From Gemmatimonas phototrophica (GTDB lineage Bacteria; Gemmatimonadota; Gemmatimonadetes; Gemmatimonadales; Gemmatimonadaceae): 64,000 bases of DNA. The position numbers and the translations under genes are program-made. The DNA lies in assembly GCF_000695095.2 (NCBI RefSeq), contig NZ_CP011454.1:4650001-4714000 (forward strand). The letters run 5' to 3'. Shown piece by piece: positions 1 to 10,099 of this stretch (position 1 is the first letter of the stretch; the number at the start of each line of letters is the position of its first letter). The notes under the pieces are model-generated. The model saw only the letters and a program-made list of their open reading frames with translations. It was not told the origin of the DNA and searched no databases.

Positions 1-547
1 GCGCGAAGGACGGCGCGCCACCGTGGGGACGGCGTCGAGCTACAATGTCGCGCTCGCGGTGAACGTGAACGCCAGCACCACCCTTATTGCGCAGGGGGGC
101 GAACAGATGGCCGATGTGCTGCGCGGCGTGCCGCAAGCACGCTACACCGGTCTCGCCGTGCGCTGGAATCCGGTACGTCCGCGCGCCCTGCGACGCGATG
201 CGCGCGCGCTGGCCGATGTGCGCGGCACCACGGGCTCCGGAGTGTTCGTCGTGCCCGATGTGCGGGGCGACGAAATACTGCTGCAGCGTACCGAAGGTCA
301 GGGGATCATCACCATCACCATCAACGCCCCGGCCAACGCCGTGGTAGATATCGCCGTCAGCTCAGCCAACTGGACGCCCGTGCGGATGGCGCGCACGGGG
401 GACGCCTTTGTGCATCAGCTGACCCTGTCCTCTGGTCCGCACCGCATTGCCGTGCGCATCAACGGCGGTGCCTGGCGCGCGCCGCGTGGTCTCGCGCCAG
501 TGGACGACGAATTTGGCGGAAAGGCCGGGATCGTGGTGATTCCATAG
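1..547 (+). CDS. C-terminal part of a protein ending in an AMPK-type glycogen-binding (E-set) domain
   Basis: The reading frame is open from base 2, so the gene begins outside the window. The visible part is about 180 residues. The last ~80 residues (from TITINAPANAVVDIAV to GGKAGIVVIP) look like an AMPK1-CBM/E-set beta-sandwich, with the typical 'W.P..M...G..F...L.L..G.H.I.V.I.GG.W..P.G' pattern and a terminal VDDEFGG. The upstream part has alternating hydrophobic strands. That pattern fits an exported or outer-membrane protein, but no signal peptide is visible because the N-terminus is missing. The family assignment is by pattern and the cellular role is unknown. ctaA follows 67 bp downstream on the same strand. 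Confidence 0.55.
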   Translation, partial: REGRRATVGTASSYNVALAVNVNASTTLIAQGGEQMADVLRGVPQARYTGLAVRWNPVRPRALRRDARALADVRGTTGSGVFVVPDVRGDEILLQRTEGQGIITITINAPANAVVDIAVSSANWTPVRMARTGDAFVHQLTLSSGPHRIAVRINGGAWRAPRGLAPVDDEFGGKAGIVVIP

Positions 548-614
548 CGGTCCGGACCCGCCGGTATCACTTGACCCTCACAGCCCCCTCGGTCAGCGTT
601 CAGTAGTGAACCCC

Positions 615-1673
615 ATGACCGACCTCGGACTCCCCGACGCGCTCCCGACGCGTGACCGCATCGCACTCCGCCGCTGGATGTTGGCCTCGATTGTTGCCGT
701 GTTCGTTGCGGTCGCCGTCGGTGGCATTACCCGCCTTACCGAGAGCGGGCTCTCCATTACCGAGTGGAAACCGGTGTCCGGCGCGCTGCCGCCGTCAGGT
801 GACGCCGCATGGGCTCTTGAACTTGAGAAGTTCCGCCAGATTCCGCAGGCCAGTGCCACACACGCCGGCATTACCATGGCGCAGTTCAAGTGGATCTACT
901 GGTGGGAGTGGTTTCATCGCAACGTCGCCCGCACGGTAGGATTGGTCTTCGCCATCCCGTGGCTGATGTTCATGGTACAACGGCGCATTCCGCGCTCCTT
1001 GCAGCTGCGCCTCACCGCGCTCCCACTGCTCACACTCGGCCAGGGCGCCCTTGGCTGGTACATGGTGAAGAGCGGGCTGGTAGAGCGCATCAGCGTGAGC
1101 GCATACCGGCTCACGGCACACCTTGGGCTCGCGCTTGGCATTCTCGCCGTGGCGGTGTGGACCTACAGCGAGCTGCGCGAGCGATCAGCCGAGGAGCGCA
1201 GCGAACCGGTGCGCACATCCCGGCAGTGGCGCCTGGCGCTGGTGAGTACCGCGACGCTGCTGGGCGTCACCGTGTTGTCCGGCGGCTTTGTCGCCGGCCT
1301 GCGCGGTGGGAAGATCTTCAACGAGTTCCCGCTCATGGGCGGCCAGGTGGTGCCACCGGGGTACGCCACGCTCACCCCGTGGTGGAGCAATGCCTTTGAA
1401 AATCCGGCGGCGGCACAGTTTCATCACCGTCTGCTCGCGCTGACGGTAACAGCGTTTGTCCTCACCCTCGCGTGGCGTGCGCGACAGGCGGCGTTGCCTC
1501 AAGCCGTGCGGCGCGCGGTGATGGCCTTTGGTGCCGTCATCACAGTGCAGCTGGTTGTGGGCATTACCACGCTGCTGCTGGCCGTACCGGTTCCGCTTGG
1601 CGTGTTGCATCAGTTCACCGGAGTGCTTGCGCTCACGGCCGCACTTATTGCCACGCAACGCGCGCAGGTGTGA
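615..1673 (+). CDS. ctaA: Heme A synthase (COX15/CtaA family)
   Basis: Predicted 352-residue multi-pass membrane protein that oxidises the C8 methyl of heme O to give heme A for aa3-type cytochrome oxidase. Seen: about eight hydrophobic helices, the N-terminal family signature GGITRLTESGLSI followed by W.P..GALPP, and conserved histidines in WWEWFHRN, TAHLGLAL, FHHRLLALT and LHQFTGVL, the expected heme-ligand positions. Length is normal. The frame also has a GTG start 9 bp upstream (606), but ATG at 615 fits better. The stop overlaps the next gene's GTG start in a GTGA, so the two are probably co-transcribed. It implies aerobic respiration with heme A. Confidence 0.9.
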   Translation: MTDLGLPDALPTRDRIALRRWMLASIVAVFVAVAVGGITRLTESGLSITEWKPVSGALPPSGDAAWALELEKFRQIPQASATHAGITMAQFKWIYWWEWFHRNVARTVGLVFAIPWLMFMVQRRIPRSLQLRLTALPLLTLGQGALGWYMVKSGLVERISVSAYRLTAHLGLALGILAVAVWTYSELRERSAEERSEPVRTSRQWRLALVSTATLLGVTVLSGGFVAGLRGGKIFNEFPLMGGQVVPPGYATLTPWWSNAFENPAAAQFHHRLLALTVTAFVLTLAWRARQAALPQAVRRAVMAFGAVITVQLVVGITTLLLAVPVPLGVLHQFTGVLALTAALIATQRAQV

Positions 1674-3100
1674 TTCCCTTCTCGCCTGCGCCACCTGCTG
1701 CTGAGTGGCCGGCGCGCTTTCCTACGCCGTTCGATCGCCGTGCCGTGCACCCGCTCGCGCATCGCGCCGCCATGGAGCTCGTGGACACGGTGCAGTCGCA
1801 GTATGCGCACGCATGGCGTCTGCACGAACCGGGGAACGGCAAGATGTTTGGCGTGCTGGTGGTGGCGGCACCCAACGGCGACGTCGGATATCTGCGCGGC
1901 TTCTCCGGCATGATGAACGGCCAGTGGGACATTGAGGGTTGGGTACCCGCAGCGTTCGACAAAGCCGTGCGCGACCACACGTGGATTCCCGGCGAAGCGG
2001 AGATGCTCGACTTCGCCGCGCAGCGCGCCGGTCTGTGCGCTGCCATGCCGGAGCAGACCGACAGTGCGGAGGCACAGCGCATTGCGGCGGCCATTCGCGC
2101 GCTCGACGAAGCGCGCACCGCGCGTTCGCGGACGCTGATGGCGCTCATTCAGGACAGCTATCACTTCGTCAATGCGCGTGGCGAGGTGCGTCCGCTCCGG
2201 TCGCTCTTTGCTCCCGCCGAACCGCCCGCCGGTTCGGGTGATTGCGCGGCCCCCAAACTGCTGGCCCACGCCTATCGATTGGGGCTGCGGCCGCTTGCCC
2301 TGGCCGAACTCTGGTGGGGCGCGCCTTCGGCCACCGGTGACCGTCGGGCGGGGGTGTTCTATGCCGCCTGTCGTGGTAAGTGTCTGCCTATCCTCACGCA
2401 TATGCTGGAGGGGCTGCCAGCCGATCCACCACCACTGTTTGGCTCGGCGGCCATTCCCGCGCACGAACCGGTCGTCGTGTACGAAGACGACTATGTGGTG
2501 GTGGTGAACAAACCCAGCGGACTGCTCACCGTCCCGGGGCGCAGCGCGGCGCTGCAGGATTGCGTGGTGTCGCGCCTCAAGGAGCGCTATCCCGACGCCA
2601 CGGGGCCGTTGGTGGTGCATCGTCTCGATATGGATACGTCGGGACTGCTGCTGGTGGCCAAACAGTTGGAAACCGCCAAGGCACTCCAGCGGCTCTTTTC
2701 GCGGCGCGAGATTCACAAGCACTATGTGGCGTGGCTGGACGGTACCGTCATCGCAGACCACGGGCACATCGCCTTGCCGCTGCGGCAGGATGTTGATGAC
2801 CGCCCGCGCAATATTCACGACCCGGAGTTTGGCAAACCCGCGGAAACCGAATGGCGCGTTCTCGCCCGCGACGGCGAACGCTCGCGGGTGCAATTCATTC
2901 CGCACACCGGTCGCACGCATCAGCTCCGCGTGCATGCGGCGCATCCGCAGGGGCTCGATGCGCCCATTGTTGGTGACCGGCTGTACGGGCGCACCGCACC
3001 GCACGACGACGAACGGCTGCTGCTGCACGCCGAACATCTGGAATTTGTGCATCCGGTAACGGGCGACGTGGTGGTGGTTGACCAACCGGCGCCGTTCTAA
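1670..3100 (+). CDS. RluA-family pseudouridine synthase with N-terminal extension
   Basis: 476 residues. The C-terminal ~210 residues carry the RluA catalytic motif HRLDMDTSGLLLVAK (the Asp is the nucleophile) and the downstream HTGRTHQLRVH motif. The enzyme isomerises uridines in rRNA or tRNA, but the exact site cannot be told from sequence. The N-terminal ~260 residues are a separate helical region containing QDSYHFVNARGEVR, a pattern known from long RluA-like proteins of Bacteroidetes and proteobacteria. The start is GTG at 1670, overlapping the ctaA stop by 4 nt. The frame extends further upstream but would overlap ctaA deeply. The next gene starts 2 nt after the stop, giving a likely three-gene operon. 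Confidence 0.85.
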   Translation: MIPFSPAPPAAEWPARFPTPFDRRAVHPLAHRAAMELVDTVQSQYAHAWRLHEPGNGKMFGVLVVAAPNGDVGYLRGFSGMMNGQWDIEGWVPAAFDKAVRDHTWIPGEAEMLDFAAQRAGLCAAMPEQTDSAEAQRIAAAIRALDEARTARSRTLMALIQDSYHFVNARGEVRPLRSLFAPAEPPAGSGDCAAPKLLAHAYRLGLRPLALAELWWGAPSATGDRRAGVFYAACRGKCLPILTHMLEGLPADPPPLFGSAAIPAHEPVVVYEDDYVVVVNKPSGLLTVPGRSAALQDCVVSRLKERYPDATGPLVVHRLDMDTSGLLLVAKQLETAKALQRLFSRREIHKHYVAWLDGTVIADHGHIALPLRQDVDDRPRNIHDPEFGKPAETEWRVLARDGERSRVQFIPHTGRTHQLRVHAAHPQGLDAPIVGDRLYGRTAPHDDERLLLHAEHLEFVHPVTGDVVVVDQPAPF

Positions 3101-3102
3101 TC

Positions 3103-3975
3103 GTGAACACGCCGGTGATTTTGACCACCAGCGAGTGGCAGGCGCGCAGCGCCGCGCACCGTGCTCGAGTGGGGCAGTATACGCAACCGCGTCGGGAGCG
3201 GCGTTCGCGCGGTGCCGTGCATCCGGTGTACGACTTTCTCTTCCAGTACTACAGCTACTCCGCCGGCAAGTTGGAAGCATGGCACCCCGCCCCGCACGAG
3301 CAGCTGGTTGACAGCCCGCAGGCCCGCGCGTGCTTGGATGGCACGGCGTACGACGTGCACGACGGCGTCATTCGCCGCGATATCAGCGCCCTCACCACGG
3401 CGGAACGCGACACATTTACGCAGGTGGTGCAGCTGCTGCGCGCCACGCAGGGCCGCGCCCCCAACTTCGGCTGTTACGGCATGCACGAGTGGGCCATGGT
3501 GTACGGCGGGCACGATGTGCGTCATGCGCAGATCACGCCACTGCGGCTCTCGCAACAGGAGATCAACACCCTGGTGGAGAGTCGTCCGGTGGCGTGCAGT
3601 CACTTCGACGCCTTCCGGTTCTTTGCGCCGGATGCCAAGCCATTCAACCGCGTCCCGCTGGCGTGGGCGTCGCGTTACGACGCCGAACAGCCCGGCTGCA
3701 TTCACGCCAACATGGATCTCTACCGCTGGGCGTACACGGTCATGCCGTGGATTGGCAGCGATCTGCTATGGCACTGCTTTGCCCTCGCGGTCGATCTGCG
3801 TGTGCTTGATATGCAAGCCAGCCCGTACGATCTCAGCGCCATGGGATTCCCACCGGTACGCATTGAAACCGCTGAGGGACGCGACGAATATCAGCAGCGT
3901 CAGCGGGAGCTGAGTGCGCGCGGCAGCACCCTGCGCTCCACGCTCATTGCCACCTTGGACGGCTTGCTGCTGTAG
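3103..3975 (+). CDS. Conserved protein commonly named '3-methyladenine DNA glycosylase' (unproven)
   Basis: 290-residue cytoplasmic protein. The sequence matches a family found mainly in actinobacteria: VHPVYDFLFQYYSY near residue 40, FGCYGMHEWAMVY near 125, CSHFDAFRFF near 165, EQPGCIHANMDLY near 200 and LDMQASPYDL near 245. Database entries often call it 3-methyladenine DNA glycosylase, but it lacks a recognisable helix-hairpin-helix glycosylase fold and I know of no biochemical proof. The high content of conserved His/Cys/Asp residues suggests an enzyme. It starts with GTG 2 nt after the pseudouridine synthase stop, and it converges on rlmN with only 13 bp between stops. Confidence 0.7.
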   Translation: MNTPVILTTSEWQARSAAHRARVGQYTQPRRERRSRGAVHPVYDFLFQYYSYSAGKLEAWHPAPHEQLVDSPQARACLDGTAYDVHDGVIRRDISALTTAERDTFTQVVQLLRATQGRAPNFGCYGMHEWAMVYGGHDVRHAQITPLRLSQQEINTLVESRPVACSHFDAFRFFAPDAKPFNRVPLAWASRYDAEQPGCIHANMDLYRWAYTVMPWIGSDLLWHCFALAVDLRVLDMQASPYDLSAMGFPPVRIETAEGRDEYQQRQRELSARGSTLRSTLIATLDGLLL

Positions 3976-3988
3976 CGGAGCCTGCGAG

Positions 3989-5077
<1,089 letters not shown>

Positions 5078-5127
5078 CACGAAACAATACTCGGAATTCG
5101 CACTGGAAGGGGGGCGCGATTGGGCAA

Positions 5128-5937
5128 TTAACCCCCTGCCCTTTCCGTATACATCGCACTCGCCAGCTCTTTCACGATCTTCGCGGCCACCATGGCAGTA
5201 CGCCCCGACTCATCACGGTGTGGGTTGAACTCCACCACATCGGCGCCGACAATGTGACCGGCACACTGCTGAATCATGGTGAGTACCTCTCGCGTGGTCA
5301 GTCCGCCCGGCTCCCAGTGAGATACGCCTGGCGCATATGCCGGGTCGAGTCCGTCCAGATCCACCGAGATGTACACCGGCTCCTCAATCACTGGCCGCAC
5401 ACCGGCCACCCACGCGCGCATGTCGATCACTTCCACGCCAAAGCGATCGGCCTGCGCGCGCTGGTGTGGCGTGAGCGTCCGAATACCCACCTGCACCAGC
5501 CGCGAAGCCAGCCCTTCTTCCATGATGCGGGCAAACGGACAGGCGTGCGAGTAGCGGTCACCCTCGAACTCGTCGTACAGATCGGCGTGCGCATCAATGT
5601 GCAAAATGGCAGGACGCGGGTACCTGTGGTTTATGGCGCGCAGCACCGGATAGGTCACGGAATGATCGCCGCCAAGCGCCAGGGGCCGCGTATGGAGGTC
5701 GAGCAGGGCGGTGATGCCCCGTTCAATCTCGGCACGGGCGCTGGCATCAGGCTGGAGCACCAGGTCACCGGCATCGCGCAGCCATTGCGGGTCCAACACG
5801 TCGTGCAGCGACTCCGACCACCGATTACCCGAGGGCGAATGCAAAGCCTCGCGAATGCGCTGCGGGGCGTCCGCAGCACCGCGCAGAAACGAGGAGCTGG
5901 CGTCGTACGGCAGGCCGATGAGGGAAACGTCCATCAT
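5128..5937 (-). CDS. speB: Agmatinase/arginase-family ureohydrolase
   Basis: 269 residues from the ATG at 5937. The open frame continues to 6066, but that extension is not family-like. It hydrolyses a guanidino substrate (most likely agmatine, to putrescine and urea) with a binuclear Mn centre. All metal-binding motifs are present: GGDHSVTYP, HIDAHADLYD and SVDLDGLDPAYAPG. Substrate choice between agmatine, arginine and other guanidino acids is not certain. The gene is transcribed toward rlmN, 50 bp away. A sequence resembling the terminal box of an attC site (CCTAACG at 5951) lies just upstream of the start; see the findings. Confidence 0.82.
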   Translation of the reverse strand: MMDVSLIGLPYDASSSFLRGAADAPQRIREALHSPSGNRWSESLHDVLDPQWLRDAGDLVLQPDASARAEIERGITALLDLHTRPLALGGDHSVTYPVLRAINHRYPRPAILHIDAHADLYDEFEGDRYSHACPFARIMEEGLASRLVQVGIRTLTPHQRAQADRFGVEVIDMRAWVAGVRPVIEEPVYISVDLDGLDPAYAPGVSHWEPGGLTTREVLTMIQQCAGHIVGADVVEFNPHRDESGRTAMVAAKIVKELASAMYTERAGG

Positions 5938-6078
5938 ATCCGGGTGGGCACCTAACGCCAATGAGTCCGTTGCGGAGAGTTCATGACCTTCCAACAGGAG
6001 CTGTCCGTGAAACTCACCGAAAACGCGAAGGTTCCGCAAGGAGTGGTCGGTCCTTGTCGAACGCAACGCGGCACGTGA

Positions 6079-6279
6079 CTACTTTGCCCAGTTCAGCTTG
6101 ATCAGCGTGCCGCTGGCGAACGGCACCGCGCTGCCAACGCCGGCGACAGACAGTTTGACGGTGGCTGTCCCGTTCGTGAACGCCCCGCTCGCGGGCACCA
6201 TGAACGCGCTCCAGAGCGCGGTACCGTTCACGCACGTAGACAGCACGTTGGCGCCTTCGAGCATGATCGACGCGCCCAA
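6079..6279 (-). CDS. Small ORF, possibly the remnant C-terminus of a larger gene
   Basis: 66-residue frame with a TTG start (an internal ATG lies 5 codons in), sitting between the agmatinase and the DUF5916 gene. Its translation (…AFMVPASGAFTNGTATV…GTLIKLNWAK) reads like the last strands of a secreted beta-rich protein, but I recognise no family. There is no signal peptide or convincing ribosome-binding site. It may be a decayed gene end or chance; the opposite strand is open for a similar length. Confidence 0.25.
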   Translation of the reverse strand: MGASIMLEGANVLSTCVNGTALWSAFMVPASGAFTNGTATVKLSVAGVGSAVPFASGTLIKLNWAK

Positions 6280-6318
6280 CCCGCGCCTAGGACCGAATTA
6301 CGCACCGACCGCTGCGGA

Positions 6319-8577
6319 TCACCACGCCACCATGCGCGTGACCTTGAGTGCCACCGACCGTTCGTTGCGCACGTTGGTCAGGGTGTTCTGCCGATCGGTG
6401 TAGACGAGGAACACGTCGCTCAACGGAGCATAGCGCCACGCCACGCGGGCATTGGTCACGAAGCTGCGCGACTGCGTGTTGTACTGCACGAACGCACTGC
6501 CGAAGAGCGTGGTGGAACGGGCGTACTTGAGACGAACTCCCGCGAGGTCCGCATTGAAGGCACCACTTGGCAGCGTTACATCGTTGTGCTGATAGGTAGC
6601 CTCGAAGCTCATGTCATAGCGCGGCCGCCAGGTGAGCCCTCCGCTCACTGTCTGATTGGTGCCGTTGTAGAACTCGCCCACCTGCACGCTGGCGTTTCCG
6701 TACAACGGATAGCGCTGCGTGGACGTGTAGGTGGCTCTCGCATTGCGAAACGCGTAGCTCCCCACGGGGATGGTACGCCCGGCAAAGGGTGTGAACGGCC
6801 GGTCGAGGCGATCGAACCAGTCGTTCACCTCGATTTTGAGATCACCATCGGGCTGGAAGAACAAATTCAGTCCACCCACTACGCGTCGCGACTGCAGTGA
6901 CCCATCAATGCCCGCGAAGCGTTCCGCCTCGATGTAGGGATTCACCTCCTGCAGCAGCGTCACCGTGGGGCGGGCATGGATGCCAGTGGTGGCGTACCAC
7001 TGCTCAAAGCCGCGCCGGTTCACGAAGCCAATCCCCGGATCGAAATGATCGGAGATGCGTTTGTACATCGCCGAGCTGTTCCAGAGACGTCCGCGATAGG
7101 CCACCGAGACGCGCCCCGCGCTGCCGTTCGACGTCGAGGTGTCGGCGCGACTGCCGGCGAGATAGGTATTGATGATGAGGTTGCCAAGCAGGCGGATGTT
7201 GGCATCGACACCGTAGCTGCGGTTGAAGGCATCGCTGCCGTCAGTGGCCTGTCGGTTGGCACCGAGCACGCCGATATCCGAGTTGCCCCACACGTTCCGA
7301 CGCAGGCGCACCACGCCGAAATTTTCGGCGGCACTCGCTCCGGTGCGCTGCGTCTGCATGTCGAGCATCCCCACTTCCCATCCCGCCACGCGACCCGTGA
7401 GACGGCCACCGCCGGCAATCGGAATGGGGAGACCGTCGCCGGTGAGGCCGATCTGCCGCGAATTGAAAAGCGTGAAGTCGCGGAGCTCCGCGCCCATGCG
7501 GTAGTTGCGCTCGGAGACGTCTCCGAAGGTGAAAGAGCCGCTGTTCTCAATGAAGAACTCACGGCGCTCGGGGAACAGAATGCCGAAGCGGGTGAGGTTG
7601 ACCACTTGCTGGTCCACCTCGACCTGCGAGAAGTCGGTGTTGTAGGTGAGATCGAGGGTGAGCGACGGGGTCACTCCATACTTGATGTCGCCGCCGAGGT
7701 CGGCCTTGCTGCCGAGCGACGCGGCAGGAACCTGCGCGCCACGTGAATTGCCGGCGAGCACGTACGGTTTGATCTGCAGGTTGCGTCCCTGCTGCAGCCC
7801 GGAGATGCCCTCGATGGTGCCGGCCTTCGACATGCGATGCAGGCGATACTGGCGTTCGAGTGGAGCCCAGTAGCTCGTTTCGTTTACGCGGCGCACGCGG
7901 CGGATGAAGTTGATCCCCCAGTCCTGCGGTTCACGCGAGGCGTCGAAGCGCAGCGTCTTGAGGGGGATGACCATCTCCACCGTCCAACTGCTGTCCTGCT
8001 GCGTGGTGCGCACGGTGTAAATGCCGTCCCACGCCTCCACGATGGTGCGCGAATCGTTGAAGGTCTGTTCGTCGCGCACGGCCCCCTTGGGATTCACGAT
8101 GAACAGGAACGAATTACGGCGGTCGTGGAAGGTGTCCAGCACCAGGCCGAAGATATCGCTGTTGCTCGAGACGAAGTCGCGTTCGAGCCCCACCGTAATG
8201 GCCTTCTCCGGCTCGGGATCGAAGTTCACGCCCGAGACGTACAAGTTCTTCGTGTCATACAGCAGGCGCACTTCAGTGCGGAAGCGCGACGGATATCCCG
8301 TGTTGGGGAGCTGCTGCACGAAGTCGGTAAGCACCGGCGCTGTGGACCATGCGGCTTCCTCCAGTTTTCCGTCGATCACGATGGGTGCGGTCGTGCGTAC
8401 GGCGCGGAACGTTGGACGCGGTACCGTTTCGGGATTGACCGGGGCTGCGGCGCGTTCGGCAACGGCGCCGTCCTGCGCCCTGACGGCTCCGGGCGTTGCC
8501 GCCAGAGTGCCTGCGACAAGCAGGCAGACAGTACCCCAGAGGACGAAGCGGCGCGACGGCAGGATGGCAAGCGGCAT
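6319..8577 (-). CDS. DUF5916 outer-membrane protein with N-terminal CBM9-like domain
   Basis: 752 residues. The N-terminus has a Sec signal (RRFVLWGTVCLLVAGTLAAT). Residues ~45-230 match a family-9 carbohydrate-binding-like domain (PIVIDGKLEEAAW…NPKGAVRDEQ…WTVEMVIPLKTLRF). Residues ~240-752 match DUF5916: SYWAPLERQYR, TYNTDFSQVEVDQQVVNLTRFGI, FFIENSGSF, then alternating aromatic beta strands to the C-terminus (…VTRMVAW). This architecture is typical of Gemmatimonadota, Acidobacteria and Bacteroidetes and is probably an outer-membrane barrel. Substrate and role are unknown. Its start abuts the left end of the first cassette tract. Confidence 0.85.
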   Translation of the reverse strand: MPLAILPSRRFVLWGTVCLLVAGTLAATPGAVRAQDGAVAERAAAPVNPETVPRPTFRAVRTTAPIVIDGKLEEAAWSTAPVLTDFVQQLPNTGYPSRFRTEVRLLYDTKNLYVSGVNFDPEPEKAITVGLERDFVSSNSDIFGLVLDTFHDRRNSFLFIVNPKGAVRDEQTFNDSRTIVEAWDGIYTVRTTQQDSSWTVEMVIPLKTLRFDASREPQDWGINFIRRVRRVNETSYWAPLERQYRLHRMSKAGTIEGISGLQQGRNLQIKPYVLAGNSRGAQVPAASLGSKADLGGDIKYGVTPSLTLDLTYNTDFSQVEVDQQVVNLTRFGILFPERREFFIENSGSFTFGDVSERNYRMGAELRDFTLFNSRQIGLTGDGLPIPIAGGGRLTGRVAGWEVGMLDMQTQRTGASAAENFGVVRLRRNVWGNSDIGVLGANRQATDGSDAFNRSYGVDANIRLLGNLIINTYLAGSRADTSTSNGSAGRVSVAYRGRLWNSSAMYKRISDHFDPGIGFVNRRGFEQWYATTGIHARPTVTLLQEVNPYIEAERFAGIDGSLQSRRVVGGLNLFFQPDGDLKIEVNDWFDRLDRPFTPFAGRTIPVGSYAFRNARATYTSTQRYPLYGNASVQVGEFYNGTNQTVSGGLTWRPRYDMSFEATYQHNDVTLPSGAFNADLAGVRLKYARSTTLFGSAFVQYNTQSRSFVTNARVAWRYAPLSDVFLVYTDRQNTLTNVRNERSVALKVTRMVAW

Positions 8578-8582
8578 ACCTC

Positions 8583-8665
8583 ACTGTACGCGCCCCGGGC
8601 GGCGGATGCTGGAATGGCATGTCACCTCGCGACCTGCGTTCATCAGCGGCACGTGTCGTTAGGTG
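8583..8665 (-). repeat. Degenerate attC-like site after the DinB-like gene
   Basis: The right box CGTTAGGT (around 8657-8664) is canonical and contains the stop codon of the minus-strand DinB-like gene. The left box near 8583 (CTGTACG) is degenerate. The body contains GATGCTGG…CATCAGCGGC, which can pair in part. As the last site of tract 1 it borders the DUF5916 promoter region. Confidence 0.45.
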
Positions 8666-9264
8666 GCGCCCGTCTGGATGCTCGCGAAGCGACGCTGGAC
8701 GTTCTCCAGATGATGCCGATTGTGATAGAGCGTGAAGAACAGCATTTCGCGGACGGTGAGGCGCCCGAGGAGGGGATGCGGGAGCCGGCGTGCATCGAGC
8801 GCTCGTTCGGGCCAGCGTTCAACGGCGTCGCAGAGACTCGCGACGGCCGCCGCGTGAGCCGCCATGGTTCGGGCGCGCGCGTCTTCGGGATTGCTCGGGG
8901 CGGCGTGTGGCCTCGGAGCGAATCGGCCAGCACTTGCTCCCTGTGCCAAGCGGGCCCGGTACACCTCGCGCACGGCGGCGTAGGGGCGCGATGGCGCGGT
9001 CGCTCGACCAAACGCCACCAACAGGACGACGCGCGGCAATTGTAGCCCTTGGGTCACGGCGCGCATCGACTTCGTGAGGTGGCGGACGTTTTCGGCGGGC
9101 GACCACGCGGTGCCGATGGGCGCGAGAAACGTCGCCGTGTTGAGCGCATCCCAGTACGCCACGCTCTCGCGGTGCAGCGCGTGTAGAGCCGTTCGGATGT
9201 CGGAGCCGCTGGAACGTGCCGAGTCACTCAAAGCCGAGTCGTCCATGAATTTGCGCGCATCCAC
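8659..9264 (-). CDS. DinB-superfamily-like protein (cassette gene)
   Basis: 201 residues. Seen: AWSPAENVRHLTKS near residue 53 and FTLYHNRHHLENVQRRF near the C-terminus. The spaced histidines (…H…, HNRHHL) match the DinB/YfiT metal-binding four-helix fold used in damage-inducible proteins and thiol-dependent transferases. The substrate is unknown. Inner ATGs such as MDDSALSD at about 9246 are alternative starts. The TAA stop falls in the attC box at 8657-8664 and the start touches the attC of the next cassette, so gene plus site form one compact cassette. Confidence 0.6.
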   Translation of the reverse strand: MDARKFMDDSALSDSARSSGSDIRTALHALHRESVAYWDALNTATFLAPIGTAWSPAENVRHLTKSMRAVTQGLQLPRVVLLVAFGRATAPSRPYAAVREVYRARLAQGASAGRFAPRPHAAPSNPEDARARTMAAHAAAVASLCDAVERWPERALDARRLPHPLLGRLTVREMLFFTLYHNRHHLENVQRRFASIQTGAT

Positions 9265-9388
9265 CTAACGCCTCAGCGTTCTGCTGTTGCGCACCAAACA
9301 AAATGCGGCCGGACGGGCGACCTGCGCCAGCACGGCGACCGCCTGTCGCACACCGCATGGCCCTGTCAGCAGCACCGGTTCGTTAGAT
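9263..9388 (-). repeat. attC site, long type (copy 1)
   Basis: 126-bp imperfect palindrome beginning ACCTAACGCC and ending CGTTAGAT on the plus strand. The inner arms TCTGCTG…CAGCAG and the central GCGGCCGGACGGGCG…GCGACCGCCTG can pair. It is nearly identical to the sites at 13286 and 25812. The stop codon of the ABC ATPase gene is inside its right box. Confidence 0.8.
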
Positions 9389-10099
9389 GTCACTCGGGGT
9401 GCGCCACGGGCCCAGGTACTCGCGCCGGAAAGCCTCATGATTCACGGCGACAGCCGGGGGCCCCAGCTCGTACGTCGTACCGCTCGTGCACCAGGTGATG
9501 TGATCGGCCGCGTCCATGAGTGTGGGCACCTCGTGGCCCGTGACCAGCACCGCCACCCCGTCCGCGGCCAGGGCGCGCAGGACCATCGTGAGGAGCTCCG
9601 CGTCCTGTGGCGCGAGTCCACGATACGGCTCATCGGCCAGGAGACAGGTCGGCCGTCGCACCAGGACCGCGGCCAGTTCCGCCCGTCGACGCTCGCCGCC
9701 GGAGAGCGTGTCCGGACGCTGATCGAGTCGCGCCGAGATGCCGACACGCGCCGCCGCCGCGCCGATATCGCCGCCGCCAAACTGGCGCTGGAAGAGGGTC
9801 AGCTGGTGCCGGACGGTAAACGCCGACGACAGGAGATCGGCATCCGGAAGATAGAACAGGCCGGCCGCGGCCAAGCGGTGCGGTCGCGCGTGCAAATAGG
9901 CGTGGCCGCCAAAGTGTACCGTCCCGCCGTCGGGCGCCACGCGCCCCGCCGCGATCTTGAGCAGGGTGGATTTGCCGATGCCGTTGCGGCCGAAGAGCAC
10001 GCGGAGTTCGCCCGGCACCGCGCGCAGCGAGGCGGACGACAAGACGCGACGCCCCGCAAACGACTTCGCCACACTGTCCACGCGCAGCAGGGCGGTCAT
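9383..10099 (-). CDS. ABC transporter ATP-binding protein (cassette gene)
   Basis: 238 residues. Seen in order: Walker A GRNGIGKSTLL (~38), the ABC signature LSGGERRRAELAA (~134), Walker B CLLADEPYRGLAPQD (~152) and the switch histidine in LVTGHEVP. This is a single cytoplasmic nucleotide-binding domain. Its start overlaps the stop of the 79-residue membrane protein upstream by 4 nt (ATGA). No full transmembrane partner is present, so the transported substrate cannot be inferred. The TAA stop lies in the attC box at 9382-9388. Confidence 0.85.
   Translation of the reverse strand: MTALLRVDSVAKSFAGRRVLSSASLRAVPGELRVLFGRNGIGKSTLLKIAAGRVAPDGGTVHFGGHAYLHARPHRLAAAGLFYLPDADLLSSAFTVRHQLTLFQRQFGGGDIGAAAARVGISARLDQRPDTLSGGERRRAELAAVLVRRPTCLLADEPYRGLAPQDAELLTMVLRALAADGVAVLVTGHEVPTLMDAADHITWCTSGTTYELGPPAVAVNHEAFRREYLGPWRTPSDI

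Noticed and set aside
1610..3280. Long minus-strand ORF opposite the pseudouridine synthase gene
   Set aside because: Antisense shadow with low-complexity His/Arg composition.
5951..6080. Full attC site upstream of the agmatinase gene
   Set aside because: Only the left box is good. No GTTRRR box or inner palindrome could be found to the right.
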